Below are positions 1-13,223 of a DNA stretch of 64,000 nt, one piece after another. The translations under genes were made by a program, and so were the position numbers. The stretch covers positions 80,560 through 144,559 of the forward strand of contig NW_001799366.1 in NCBI RefSeq assembly GCF_000165425.1, written 5' to 3'. Numbering within the stretch: the first letter of the stretch is position 1; every line of letters begins with the position of its first letter. The DNA comes from Paramecium tetraurelia. Lineage: Eukaryota > Ciliophora > Oligohymenophorea > Peniculida > Parameciidae. The notes beneath the pieces are model-generated. The model did not search any database. It was not told the origin of the DNA and was given only the letters and a program-made list of their open reading frames with translations.

Positions 1-333
1 TCTTTGAGATTTCCAGAATTTGGTCAGAGAGAGTTAATAAAGAATTCGGTGCCTAATACGATGAGGAGGGTAGATTGGGCATTCCATAAACACCATTCTT
101 GAAAGACCTTGACAAATTGCATGTTATGGCTAAATCTGAAATGGGATTCTTTAAAGTGATCGTCAGACCTTTATGGTTCACTTTAAACACCTTCTTTGTA
201 TGACTTTATAGCACTATTTTAGGATGGATACCTCTAGCAAAGCATCACCAATCTTGATAACACCATCATTAGTTGGGAAAAAATCTATCATGCTAATCTT
301 CCCAAGGAGGAGAGACAACAATAATAATCATGA
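1..333 (+). CDS. 3',5'-cyclic nucleotide phosphodiesterase, C-terminal end (partial)
   Basis: Only the last ~100 residues are inside the window; the reading frame begins at base 3. The visible protein carries the C-terminal signature of class I cyclic nucleotide phosphodiesterases: W-x-E-R-V-N-x-E-F, then YDEE, LGIP, TPFL, AKSEMGFF and IVRPLW. These correspond to the end of the catalytic domain, which hydrolyses cAMP or cGMP. A 25-nt intron (198-222) keeps the frame open, and the gene ends in a Gln-rich tail at TGA 331-333. The catalytic His/Asp metal site lies upstream of the window, so activity and nucleotide preference cannot be judged. The family assignment is firm and the subtype unknown. 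Confidence 0.85.
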
Positions 334-391
334 ATGTGTATTTGTTAAATATTATGATATCATTTTACAACAAATACTAATCTAAAATATT

Positions 392-3300
392 TCAATTAAG
401 TTTCTTTTTGGGGATAAAATACATAGGCAAATGATTTTGATTTTCCCTGACGAATTCAATAGTACCTTCCTAATTAAGAATAACAATAATATTTACTTGA
501 ATGTTTTCTACAATGTCTCTAGTAATTAATTTCTTTATCTCTTCAAAGAAGTTCTCATCCATGTATCGGCCATCTCTGGCATATTCTTATGCCTTCTCCA
601 ATACCTAATCGATCAATTCGTTTTTCAGCATCTCACTTTTAGTGATGTGTCTGAATTCACTAAACCATTCATGGTATAATGCTATCGCCCAATTTTCAGA
701 TAGAAATTCAGATACATTATTTATTAATTTGCCTCTCTATTCCAATTTATTCAAATATTTAACTGATAACTCTACAAATTACAATAAACTGGGGATATGA
801 ACAGCTTCAGAACCAAAATAAGTGACACTCTCAATCAATCCATTTGGATCAATATCAAATTATAGGAAATGTCCATTTCCATTACTGAAATTATCAGATA
901 AGATGGGTTTGGATGGCAGTTACTAAAGTTGTCTAGGTTTAGAAAAGTCATTCTTTTTAATGTGATAATAATAGAGTTTATGAGGTACTATGCCTCCCTG
1001 TCCAATTGGCATATATAATTGAGGTAGTTCATCTACAGAATAAGTCTGGGATGTCAGATAACTTAGATTCAGCTATTCCAAAATGCATTTACTTAGTTTT
1101 TAACCAAGTTCTCTTCCATTATACTTATCTAATCTTAAACTCTTTCCGACAGAATGATGCTTATATCTTTGGGAGAACTCACAAATCTTACCACAAGCAA
1201 ATATATTTTCTTAAGTAGTTTGAAAATTACTCTTTACAATCAATCTACCATTATACACTAATCCATTTTCATGGATGATATGGAAGATTTCCTTGTCTAT
1301 GTCAATCAATCCACTTGTGATAAAGAATCTTGAATCCAATTACAAGTAATCATATTCACTTGCCTTGAGTTATTCAATTTCTCTAGCTAGCACTTCTAAC
1401 TAATTTTCTCCTTCCTCCTATTCTCCATACATGTCTTTGCTCATATTGTTTTCCGAATTGTCCTTCAACTCTTAAAGTTCCTGCTCCTTCCTCTGAATCT
1501 CTATTTTCAACTCCTCATAATTGTCTGCTTACTTCCTAAAGATGACTTCCTATAGTACATCTTCACTGTTCAATCCAAATCCTTCCTTCCCCACTTTTAA
1601 TTCATATAATGTGAATCCTTAATGTATTTTAATGCCCAATTTTACCATAATGTCGAATACTTTATTTTTGACCTCCTCGTTTTCAAATTAATCTGGATCA
1701 AAGATCATTTTGTCCTCCTATTCAAGTCGTTATTTATTGTTCTCAAACCTGGTTTATTTCTAAAATGTTTTGGGTGGCATAACATAATTAATACGAGATG
1801 GATGAACACCTCTATTGAGTAACCCATTCATGAATGTAATGGTGGTCAACGTGTTACCATAAATTGTTATATTCTGTGGTTTTTTCTTTCTTGTTAACAA
1901 ATCAATGTTACTTCCTTTGAATCCAGTTCTTTTGAAATGGGAGTATAGGTATGGATCATCTATGCTGTAAACTCCATTTATAAATTATGAATTTTTGTAA
2001 TAGGGGGATTTGGATAGGCCAAAACTAATCTTTTCTCTTGATTGCAACTCAGTATCAATCAAACCAACGGTGATTATGAGATAATCAAAAGGAATGAATG
2101 CATTTTTATCAATTTTAATTCGATTTCCCTTTTTATCCAACTTTACCATTTTAGCATCAACTACCTGCACTCTAGCATCTATCATCAACGCTCTTAATTC
2201 TTCCAATGTATAATTGGTACTCATAGCTTTTAACATTTCAAATTCATGTTTAACATGCATGGTTATCAATCCTCCAGGAGCCAATAAAATAATATTGGTA
2301 AAGTGAATATCCTTTATAGTAAGTAATGATTCAATAAAAGACAATCCAGTATCAGATGCCCCTACTACTACAATACGAGAATTATTGGAGATTTTAACAT
2401 TGGATAGTTACTTTTTGGTAAGCATTGCTAATGAAAAGGGAGATTGAGTCTAATCGTATGGGTCACGATCATCTAGGATTGTGCCCATACGTTCTTTTTA
2501 ATCATCATCAAGAGTCCAATCCCATTTTTACTTCAAGAAATGAGGAAATGCTCTACTTCTCACAAAATTGAATTCGTGGAATATATCCGGCAAAAGAGTA
2601 CGATCATGAATCTCTAACATTATACATGTCTTATCCATCAATCTGCAAATTTCTCTTAAAATAAATCTAGTTTGTTTAGCAAACAATGGATTCAAGATTC
2701 CATGTAATAATCGAGTATGCAAATGTTTAGGATGCTCCTTAATTAGTATGTGATCTTGAATACAGAAATGAGATTTCAAGTATTAGAGATTGACATACTT
2801 CTTCATGCAATACAATCCAATAATCTCATCTTTGCAATAGACAATAAATGTCTCATTATCATTTCACATTCCTTACATCCTTCTCAATGTTCTCTTTTCC
2901 CAATAGATTTTCTACTAAAAACTGACATTAGTTCCATTCACTTTAATTGAGCTTTCTTAATTCAATCAAATGAGAATCTAAACTATTTCTATGGAATATA
3001 TACAAAACATGTTCAAAAGTGGAGTGTTTCTTCCTTGATACTTATAGAAAGTGTGATAATAGATGTAGTCTCTTAGACTGTGTATGGTTATGTTAGTATA
3101 AGATACTCTCGATCAGGGAAGAGTTCAAAGGCTCTTTCTACAAAATCAAGTGATCTTGATTCAAATCGTTCATCGATGCAAAATAGATTGATAACAACAG
3201 CATTTTGAGCTGCTTTAGGGACTTCTGGGAGTTAATCAATAGATTGAATCTAGGATACATGTTCATCAAATTAAGTTTAATTCCTTTCAACATTTTTAGC

Positions 3301-5385
3301 TCTCTCAAGATTAGTAATTTTATTTTGTTCATCTTATATAATTTCTTCAACTTCAGTCTGTAATGTATTTGATCGTACTAATTACAATCTGCACATCATT
3401 TAATCATAATTTTTTAGCTTTTAAATAGCTCCAATGAATTCACTATATGAAGTCATTTTCTACAAAACATCAACAGGTTTAGGTGCATCATCACCAACTT
3501 TCTTAAGATTGGCATCCTTCTTTTTGGCATCCTTTTCTTCCTTTATTTTTTACACAATCCTATTGTCCACCTCTAATTCACCAAAACATTCTAATATGAA
3601 TGCCAGATTCTCTCCCATAGGTGCTCCAATGTCAAATCCTTTATTTCTTAGTACATCTGGAAATTCAATTAAATCTATGTGACGACTTGGATCCATTTCT
3701 CCATTTTCTGTACAGAATTCCATGATCAACTCTTTGACTCTTGACGCGCAGACACAGATCTGGCTTGTGCTCTAGTTTCAGCAGAGACTGATGTGAATGT
3801 AGTAAAAGCTTATGAGAATGGTCCTAAATCAAAATAAGGAGGTGGTTTAAAGATGTCTTCATCCTTATCCTCCTTCTTTGCTTTTTTATTAGTTTTCTTC
3901 TATTATCTTTTTGGTCTTTTGAGAGAAAGAGCCTTTTACTCTTCTTCCTTCTTCTTGGCCCAATCTTTCCAATGTCCTTCTCCATTCATGTATCCTTTGG
4001 GTAATCCAAAGAATTCAAGTGCTTCCAATAAAACTTGGATTGGTTTAATGGTGATGCATTCTAAATCTTTGAATGAGTCAGGATATTCAAGAAATAGATC
4101 ACTTGGTTTGAATACTTGATAATCTTTCAACCATCCGTTGATCATATTAGTCACAACCTATTAAGTAAGTGTTTTAGCTAAGTCTTCCTACCCATAATCA
4201 TCTATCTTTTGTTTAATTTCTTAATCTCTATCAAAACAATATTATTGTAAGTAGAGTCTTTGCCCAATCATATGACATTTCATAGCCTCTTTGGTTAATT
4301 CGATATGCTTCTTATAATTAGTGATCTATTTATTGATTTAATCCTCCAATGCCAATTAATCCAACCTATTTCTTATAGCCTCCATGTATTCTGATTTATA
4401 GAGATTGTCAAACACTTCTAAATCGAAACACTATCCCTAGTAGACGGTAACTAATTTAGAACAAATTCTTACTCGATATCACTTGAAATACTCATCAATC
4501 CAACTGCCTTATCTCCAACTTATCCTACAATGGCCTTTCCATCACTTCTATAGTTCCTAGCCTATCTTCTGGTTTGATTCTGAGTTGCAATTAAATCAGC
4601 AATAAAGAATTCACCAAACTCTTTCAGTGTGTACATCTTGATTGACGATTGAAGAATGGCAGCCAAATCATCGTGATCCTCTTCACGTGCCATACGAATT
4701 TCCATATAATTCAGTTTACCATAGACGATGCCGAATAAAAGTATCTCACAATTCTGATTCACTTTCCTTGCATGAACTATTATTTTTAGACTTTATGCAT
4801 ACTTTCAATTTGAAATCTTGTCTTTTTGGGAGAATTTCAAATAAGTTCTCTAATGCGATATCCAATTCTTATTGAGTGGCATCAATTGCTTCACTCCTTC
4901 TCAAAAAGAAGATCCCATTGACAACATTCAAATAATCATAGACTTTTTGAAAGATTTGTTTGGTTATCTGTAACTGTTGATCTTCAGTCAATTGGAATCG
5001 CTTCTTAGCTAGATCTAGATATAGAAAGTATACCAAGAAAAAAGAAAGTCATCCAAAGACAGTTGAATGAACTTACATGAAAGCCAATGTCCCATCCATC
5101 ATGAATCCATTATTCCCACAAATTCTCGTGTTTGAAGTCCACTTATCCAGTAACACCTTAAGGACAATCATCAAATACTGCATTTCCTATGATGTTATTT
5201 TGGGAGTCAAGCACTGTCACCGAGAGATAGGAGCGCTCAAATAAAGTGAGAATTTTTGGGTAAGCATATAACTGCTGCAAATCCTCCTCACCTTCCTCCT
5301 ACATCAATTACACAATCTCGTCATAGTCATCCAAATCAGCCTTCCTAATTTATAACTCTTAGCCTTGCTATTCAAAAAATGACAT
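392..5385 (-). CDS. CFAP61: CFAP61 (cilia- and flagella-associated protein 61)
   Basis: A minus-strand gene of about 1.6 thousand residues, start ATG 5383-5385, stop TGA 392-394. The N-terminus shows GNAT-like segments typical of CFAP61, including E-F-G-E-F-F-I-A-D-L-I near 4.6 kb. The centre has F-A-K-Q-T-R-F-I-L-R-E-I near 2.65 kb. The C-terminal part is a Rossmann/pyridine-nucleotide oxidoreductase-like fold near 2.0-2.4 kb with motifs VDAKMVKLDKK and FDYLIITVG. CFAP61 belongs to the calmodulin- and spoke-associated complex at the base of radial spoke 3 in motile cilia. A Lys/Glu-rich low-complexity insert lies near 3.85-3.95 kb. Introns include 5009-5033 and another near 4.46 kb, whose exact donor is uncertain. 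The protein is longer than the vertebrate orthologue (~1240 aa). Confidence 0.85.
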
Positions 5386-5907
5386 ATAAATTTAATAATC
5401 AATTTAGATCACTGTATTTTCCACTCATTCATATTGGAACCCTAGAGCTCTTTATTATAGTGTTAATAATCCTTCAAAATTATTTATAAAATAATGAAGG
5501 AGAGTCTAATTTAGTAATGATCAAGGCAGGTTGTGAGTGATGATTAAGAATGATAGGTTCAATTACAAAATTATTTAATGTTTTTTGAAATAGAAAAACA
5601 AATGAACTGGTCGATGAGTCTGTTGGATTGCAAATTAAATAGGTTTAAACTCAAGATCTCAGAGTATAGGAGTTATGCAACTCTATTTTGCACACAGACA
5701 ATCTTAGACTAATCAGGTATATAAATATTTTTTCAGAAACCTGTGTGATTAGATGTGCTTATCAATTGCTTTCTAATCAAGTTTAATATATAGCACATTC
5801 TATCTATGATAACAGATTCTATAATTCAGTTTTGGATGATTATAAAACAATATTGACAATTATATCTTCTTTTCAAAGTATTACCATAAATACATATTAT
5901 ATATATA
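5386..5907. other. intergenic region with small inverted repeats
   Basis: 522 bp between the CFAP61 start and the histidine kinase stop. No convincing reading frame is seen. There is a perfect 5-bp hairpin with a 4-base loop at 5670-5683. A larger interrupted hairpin has CTAATC and AGGT (5709-5718) facing ACCT and GATTAG (5739-5752). Between the two is AGACAA at 5696-5701, which fits an ANANNA H-box. This could be a small structured RNA or chance in AT-rich DNA. Confidence 0.3.
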
Positions 5908-8425
5908 TCATTAAGGGAACTTTCTCTTTAAGTATGTCTGCAACTCCTTTATTTGTATAGGTTTGATCATATAAAAGTCCATTCCTGAATTTATTGCTTG
6001 CTATTTGCTCTCCAAATCTGCATAACCAGTATTGGCTATGCAAATTCCTTTCGGAATTAGATTATCATGCATCATCTTCTTCAAATTTTTCACTGTGTCA
6101 AAACCATCCATTATAGGCATATTGAGATCAAGAAAGAACAAAACGTAACCATTATTTTAACATTATCTACATGGTTCCTTCATTTTTTAAAGGCTCTTTT
6201 TAATGGCTTCTTGTCCATTGAAAGTGAAATCACAATGGGCATTGTATCTGTGTAGAATCAATTGTAGACTTTGAATATTAAAATATTCATCATCTACAAT
6301 TAAAACCCTACTGCAACAGTTGCTGCCAATGCTAAATTTAACTATTTCAGATTTGAAGCTAGCCTACAAGGAAGGAATCATAATATTGGACTCTTCTTAT
6401 CTTGATTCAATTTCATCTTCCTCTAATTATAATTTTTTTGGAGTTTATCCCTGAAATGATTTAGAGTCGGCTGATTTAAGACATCTCAATTTCTTAGAGA
6501 ATAAACTTTTTACTCTCTGCGTATCTCCATTTTCATCCTTGAATTCACTATTTTGTATCTACTATTCCTTGTGAGAGCCTTCAGATATTGGTTATTGTTC
6601 TAAGTAATAAGTTTAATTTAAGACTTTCACATAGGTTTGACTGGCCACATACACGCTGTCATTGTAGAGTTATTGTGAATTGGATATTGTAAAGAAGAAT
6701 TCGCTTCCCTTTTATTATTCACTAGTAAATTAAATCCCATGCTTGCCATTCATTTTCAAGACGATGGCATTGGATATGCTTAAGCCTAATCCACACCCAA
6801 CTGAATTGTGAGAAATTCTCAATAAGTTCTTGTTGTCCCTCAGTAACTTATGTAGTTTCTACTATTCGAATTGATTCATGCCAATTCCATTATCTGAAAC
6901 TCTGACTTTAATTTTATCCTTATAAAAATCGATTGACACTGTAATTATACCATTTTCTGTAAATCGTACTGAATTACTCATCAATTGATAGAGTACTTAC
7001 TTGAACCTATCTTAATCATTATACACAAGAAGATGCTAAGGACAATTAACTATAATTTAATTATTCCTTTGTGTTTTTTATTGATTCAGTAGATATTGAA
7101 TTTCTTGGATAATTTCATACGGACTAAATTCTTAGAGTCTCAAGGCAAATTGTTTTAATAGAATTGTATTGAAATCTCTGACATTTTAGAGTACATAAGA
7201 CAACAATTTAGAGTTAATGTAAGTTGGTTCTATGTAGATAGCTTTGACTTATTCATTAATTAGTTCACTATCCATAGCTTCTGATGAGTCAGTCAAGATA
7301 CAATTGAGAAATGTTCCAAACTCATGAGAGATAGATTGAAATATGTTTCCCAAGATTTCACTTGACAAAGATTCATATGTTTGTTTTGAATGATTTGAAT
7401 TATTATAGTGAATATTGGTATTGTTTTGCTTAAGATTCTCTGGGACCGAATAAATAGATTTGCTATTTGATTTCATTTGAGGTTCAAATTGAACTATCAA
7501 GTAATCAATAAAGTTGTCGCTCAGTACAAAAAAGTTCAACTTTACATTGCCTAGATTTTTGTTATCCAATTCAGCAACACTGAAATAAGAGTAATATGAA
7601 TTGACATCTGAAAGTATGGATTATAAAATGGTTCTGATGTCAGGTTTAGTGAAGTGTATTTAGAATGGGGATGAAATTGGAGTGGTATTATTTTCTGATA
7701 ATAATTTAATTAGATTTAAAGAAAAAGCATCGCATCGTACATCTAAGAATGTTTCTATCGCCTCTTCCTTATCACATTCCATTAACACATATAGATCTGA
7801 CTGATTGTGGACACATTTAAAGTGATCGTTCAGTACTATGAATTTTTAATCTGTCATCCAGGGCCTCGTTTACTGATCACTCATACATTAATTTAAGAAT
7901 TTGTAATTTGGCACTCAGAGACATCTCTTATTACACACATTAGTCTGATTTGGCATTCTTTGTTTTTCGATTGATAAAGTATAGAAATGTCAGCAACATA
8001 AGACATTCCCCTAGTGTTAGCATCAATCTCCGCACTTCCATATAATTCTATATAATTTACGAAACCATTCCACAATACAAAACCAGTATACTTTAATTAT
8101 AAAACATTTTTGTGTCATGTAAGAGTTCAAATTGTATCAATATGAGCACCTATAAATTTTCAAACTTATATACATATAAATATGTTAGATCCTGGTTCTC
8201 TCCATTGAGCAGTCCCATGACCACTCCATCATTCCCTACTACTGCAATCCATAGCACTTTGTAATCCGAATATTTAATCAGTGCCAACTTAAGAACAATC
8301 CCGACATAGTGTAACATAATTGGAATCCAAAGCAAGCTATGTTCGGTATTGAGACTAGTCCAAATTAACTCAAAAGATATAAATGCCTCAAAATATAAGA
8401 AACAAGCAAAGTTAATTCTAAGCAT
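5908..8425 (-). CDS. membrane-anchored hybrid histidine kinase with receiver domain
   Basis: About 800 residues, minus strand, stop TGA 5908-5910. The order from the N-terminus is: hydrophobic segments near 8.2-8.4 kb; a PAS-like sensor region near 7.9-8.1 kb; a dimerisation/phosphoacceptor H box (S-H-E-F-G, near 7.33 kb); an ATPase domain with N box (LMSNSVRF), G1 (DNGIGM) and G2 (GCGLGL); a ~150-residue linker; and a receiver with VDDE, phospho-acceptor Asp in FLDLNMPIMDG, and conserved Lys in MIKPIQ. All catalytic landmarks are present, so it should autophosphorylate and relay to its own receiver. A 23-nt intron at 7914-7936 restores frame. The junction near 8.10-8.18 kb needs an unusually long intron (59 or 83 nt) or contains a frame problem, so the membrane part and the start at 8425 are less certain than the rest. 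Confidence 0.85.
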
Positions 8426-9063
8426 ATTTTTTGAATAATGAATAATTAAAATTTATTTCTTACTGATTATAAAAACATGATTTAATTTGCTGCCTATTAT
8501 TATATATTTATCCTCTACATGCATATTACAGATTTAGCCCTAGATATTTCAATTTAAATTTTTATTTTTGACATGCTTTTTAAAATAATCTAATATTTAT
8601 AAATTTATTCAGGAAACAATTTTAATTAAACTAATTGTTAATTAAATGTAGAAAATGAAATCTGTTAAATAAAAATGATAGGTCTTACTTTCAGATAAAT
8701 ATTTAAGAATTCTAAAATAATCTATTTATAAATTCATGCCATGTAAAATATGAGTATCTTATCATAATTTACCTTAGATCTTTAAAATTTAAACATACAC
8801 ATTTGTATTTAAGGATAGAATGTCTACAGAAATTTAAAACTGTTTTCACAACTGTGGTTAGTGGAAATTATGCAAGTTGAGGGATTAAATATGGCTTGGA
8901 AATGGGATTAATTATTGATTAGATATATTTGTTTGAAGATAACGGCATCAAACTCTGTCATGAGCATTTAGATTTTAATTAATTAATATATTGTTATATT
9001 ATCAAATAAGAAATGCTTCGTTTGGCATTTAAGCAATAAAAGCGTTAATCTTTCTTGTAAAAA
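8426..9063. other. AT-rich intergenic region
   Basis: 638 bp between two divergent genes (histidine kinase on minus, TPR protein on plus), so it must hold both promoters. It is extremely AT-rich with homopolymer runs. No reading frame, RNA gene or distinct repeat could be recognised by eye. Confidence 0.6.
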
Positions 9064-10520
9064 ATGAAAATCTGCGAATTGTTGCTAGAGCGCGGTCTCA
9101 AATTCTTTGAATTAGGTAAAGGAAAGTGAACAATAATAAATTAGAACAATTTGGAAATGCAATAGATTAATTTGAGATTTGCATGTCCGTTTTTGCTGAT
9201 GCTAGAATTCCAAAGAAATGGGAGGATACGACCTATGAAGAGTTATCTCAATAAAAACACCCTGAGCAATCTCAAATTGACAGTACTAAGCTTAATTTAT
9301 AGAATTAAGGACTTCGTCTCAAATTGTTTGAAAAAATGGCAGAGTGCTATTACAGGCAACACGAGCAAGGTGCATGTACCCGGATGTGTGATTATTGGTT
9401 GTAAATGAGTCCCCAAAACATAAATGCTATGATTTTACGTGCAAAGGTATGTATCAATAATAGAAATAGTCCCGTTTTTTGTCTGACAATATCACCCAAA
9501 TAGATTGTCAAATGGCATTTAAGGACCTGAAATTTGCACAGCAACTCGACCCTCACAATGCAGCAGTGGCAAAGTTTTATGAGAAGGTGAAGGCATAATT
9601 ATTAGCCTATAAAGAGTTGGAATATAAGAACTACACAGATTTGTAAAGAAAACAGCTGGAGTTGATCCATCAGTACAGGAAGCAAGAAGACGATGAGGAT
9701 GCTCAATAGGATTTCATGGCTCATTTGGCTTATCAGGATTACGATCAGGAATTGAGTTACGAATTGGATAACAAGAAGCCTATTCCAATAGAAGTATCAG
9801 AGTTAGGAAGATTCATAGAGACGAGAGGGATGGAGATGGTGAAGATATATCAGTAGAATGGATAATTGAAGGAGGCTGAGGACTTAAGGGAGAAGTTAAA
9901 GAAAGCAATAGCAGCGAAGAAGTAATTGGAAAAGATATCCTAATTGGATTTCAACAGGCCTAAGAAAGTAAGAGTTTAATAGTGAGCAGTAGAAATTGTA
10001 TGAGTTTGCTTAGAAGTACGGCATAAACTTATTGGACCCGCAAGTGCAGAATGAGTTTAAGAGAATTCAGGAGTAGAATTTGGAGGACATTAGATAATGG
10101 TTGAAGCAAAATTAATGGAGTTATACTGATAAGGCAACTTAGATGCAAGAATAGGAATTGGCGAGACAAGAATTGGCCAAATTGTAATTCAAGAGGAAGA
10201 CCATCCCTTAGAAGGTAAGACTTAAGGATTTATGATAGCACAACAAGAATAAGTTCAATAAGAAGGTATAGCCGTTGATTAGCACACCAACTAGTGGTTC
10301 GATGCCAGTGACTATTAATAATAACATCACTTACAATCAGACTTTTAATTAGTGCAATAATGTCATTAATAATTCAAGTATGATAGGATCATTATTGTTT
10401 GTAGCGAATGAATAAAGTGATGAACAATTAGCAGATTGCAATTGCTTTATTAATTTAACCATACTACTCTTAGCCGTATTTGCCATATTGGCAGCCATTT
10501 ATTATTCATTCCTTAAATGA
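9064..10520 (+). CDS. tail-anchored TPR-domain protein
   Basis: 451 aa after removing four introns (9116-9144, 9447-9469, 9968-9992, 10215-10238), which leave an exact codon count. The N-terminal ~170 residues form TPR-like helices (a stretch like F-G-N-A-I-D-Q-F-E, an intervening helix with A-E-C-Y-Y-R, then A-F-K-D-L-K-F-A-Q-Q-L-D-P-H-N-A-A-V). The layout resembles the TPR half of FKBP8/AIP-type co-chaperones, but no peptidyl-prolyl isomerase domain precedes it. The middle is a Gln/Glu/Lys coiled region. The C-terminus is one hydrophobic helix (LTILLLAVFAILAAIYY) followed by only SFLK, which predicts a tail-anchored ER or mitochondrial outer-membrane protein. An adaptor or co-chaperone role is inference. 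Confidence 0.8.
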
Positions 10521-10589
10521 ATTAAATATATTTAAATAAATAATTTGCTTCAACACACAAGTATTCATTTTCAATTAATTATATTTATA

Positions 10590-13183
10590 ATGAGAACTAA
10601 AAGTCATAATAAGGCAAAATCTTTACACACAGTCCAGGAGGTCTCCAATACCAAGACATTCTTTATCAGTAGAATCACCCAAAGATCCTTTATGAAGAGT
10701 ATCGTTCCCCCGCTGTCTCTTCCTTAAGTTCCTCAGATTTAGGTTCCAGCTCCTCTTACTGGAAGAGTTGTAGCCAGAAAGGTGATTAAGGCAACTTAAT
10801 TAAAAACTTAAGAGAGTGTTCCCGAGAGTGAGATAAAACAATAGCAGTCAATTTTCAAATTAGTTGCATCTGCTGAATTTAAAAATATCATTACAGAAGA
10901 GAAGTCCAAGAAGGAGGATGATAAAAATTTTACTTTGGATGGTCCTCTGGAGTTCAAAAAAGATTGGAGGAGGAAAATCTTTACAGGTAATCCTAATTTG
11001 GAAAACTCTTATAGTTAAGTGGATGACAATCTGAACATCCAAATGTTTCTGAAAAAGATCAGATAAATTATTACTACTAGTCATATCCAGCACAATGACT
11101 TCCATACGAACGAGAATAGTTTTTTGTCAGATAAATTCAAGACTCAGATGACTAGTCCTAGGTTTACATTTACTAACCATCTTTCTACAATATAGTTTCA
11201 GAATTAGCCAACCTAGTTGTAGAAAGCAGGAACCATAGTATCTCAAGTCTTAGAGGCTATAGAAGAGAAAAAAGCTGAAATTCAACCATTACCATAAAAT
11301 AATCGTCGAAAATTAACTATATCAGTCTGTAGTCCAGAAAACCAAGTTGGAGTGTTCTCCTTTAGTATCCCAGATTATGGATAACGATTGCAAGAACAAG
11401 AGGAAATCTAAGAATACACAGACAAACCCAAACATGTATTGAAACAAGCTTTACAATTTGTAAGTAAATGCAAATTAATTGTAGATCACCTCGTAACCTA
11501 AGAAAATGACAACCAAGTTTTCAAAATCTATTCTTAAGATTGTAGGAATAACCGAAGAAGAGAATTAACAAGAAGATGTCCATTAATTTTACAATATATA
11601 AAAAGTAATTATTTTATGAAGTAAGACTAGAAGGTTCATGAAGATGTACTTGCAAAATAAGATGTCTCGCACATTCACTTTATTGGAGGGAGAATATCCT
11701 ATTGCATTTGCAATTGATACAAGAGAAGAAAGGTTCCATTTCCTTTTCCAAACCCTATGAAAGTCAACAATCAAGTCGAGTTTATTCCTGGTGCACTAAT
11801 CATGCCAATAGCAATCATGAATCCTTATCAAATCCGACATTCTAAATGGAAATCGAACCTAATCGTTTTCTATTAACATAAATCTATTAATGTGATTACT
11901 CATTTGATAATTCAGAGCAAGAAAGTCAAAGTTTCATGAGTGACCATCAGATTTCAGAGATGTTGGAATGTGCCTCCTAAATTAAAATTGCTTATTTAGG
12001 CAATCATATACAATTTATCATAAACAGTTTAGATTGTGTGGATAGAAATATGATGTTACATGACTCTGATTTCCTTAATGATACTATTATCGGTCATGAT
12101 TAGATTAAACCGCCACTTGATGGTTAGATAATGAGAAATATTAATTCTTTAATGAGGTTTCTTAAAAAAAAAGATTAAAGTCGAGTTGCTAAATTTAGGT
12201 TTCTTTAATTTAATGATATTTTGACAGGAGAATTTGAAGATAAGCACGAAATTGACAATCTGACTACTGATTATGGTTTAATTGAAGTGGAATCTGAAGA
12301 CCAACGATAACCAAGACAATCTACTATAAAGATTGACATTGCTAAAATGTTCATCAAAGCTGCTAAACCAATTCAGAAAAAGAAATCTAATCAAGATTAA
12401 TCTCCATCTAGTGAGAGATCAAATCAAAAGCATAATTCTAAAATAATATCCTCTCCTAGACATCAAACTGTCATTCAGCCAAACAAGCCTGTCAAACAAT
12501 TGCTAGAGGCTACTTCCAGTTAAATAAGTGTGTTAAGAAGGAGAAGTGATTCTCCCCAAGAAGAAAACAGTATCAAAGAAAATAGCAATACCAACACTAC
12601 TTAATCTAACAAGATGAAAGCCACTACTCAAACCATTCAAAATACCACAGCTCCGATCTCACAAAAAGAGGATCAAATTAAACCCAATACTAAGAAGAGT
12701 CAAGAAAGAAGAAATGCTGTTATGATATCTTCCATGAGTAAACATTCCTTACAAATGAGAACTCAAATTACTGAGGCTCGTAGAAGGTAATCTATTCCTG
12801 TTATGGAAATGGTTAAGTTGTTGATAGAGGAACAAAAGTTATCTGAAGTATAAAATTGCTTTTATAATTGCGTAGTTAGAAGAGGTCTTCGTCAACAATC
12901 CGAATTTGCCAATCAATTAGAAACTGAAAGATGGAGACACGTTTTTAATAGTTGCAGCTCATACTGGCAATGTCGACATAGTTGAATTACTTTTACGCAA
13001 AGGATCTGCTGTAAATTTATAAAATGTAATTGTTAATGCCTATATCTTAAGAATTATGGCGATACAGCTTTGCACAAAGCTATTGCTTACAGTTACTTCA
13101 ATATTGCTGACATCTTGATTTCTTAGGGAGCACAAAACTTGAGAAATCACGATGGCTTTACTCCTTGGCAATTTGTGTAATGA
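10590..13183 (+). CDS. ankyrin-repeat protein with long disordered N-terminus
   Basis: 819 aa with introns 11460-11484, 11605-11630, 11664-11692, 12848-12875 and 13026-13051; the third has a GTC donor and is the least certain, but exons then sum to whole codons. The first ~700 residues are Ser/Gln/Lys-rich and look mostly disordered. The C-terminal ~100 residues are ankyrin repeats: D-G-D-T-F-L-I-V-A-A-H-T-G-N-V-D-I-V-E-L-L, then G-D-T-A-L-H-K-A-I, then D-G-F-T-P-W. Ankyrin repeats bind proteins; the partner is unknown. The ATG lies 69 bp after the preceding stop, and the next gene begins about 40 bp downstream. Confidence 0.75.
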
Positions 13184-13223
13184 TTAATGTTTTATAAATA
13201 TTTATTTTATTACTAATTTAAAT

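Noticed and set aside
392-5385. CFAP61 as a pseudogene because of many TAA/TAG codons
   Set aside because: The codons are glutamine in this code; family motifs stay in one frame apart from normal tiny introns.
5600-5700. tRNA gene (a B-box-like GGTTTAAACTC near 5641)
   Set aside because: No matching A box, acceptor stem or anticodon arm could be laid out around it.
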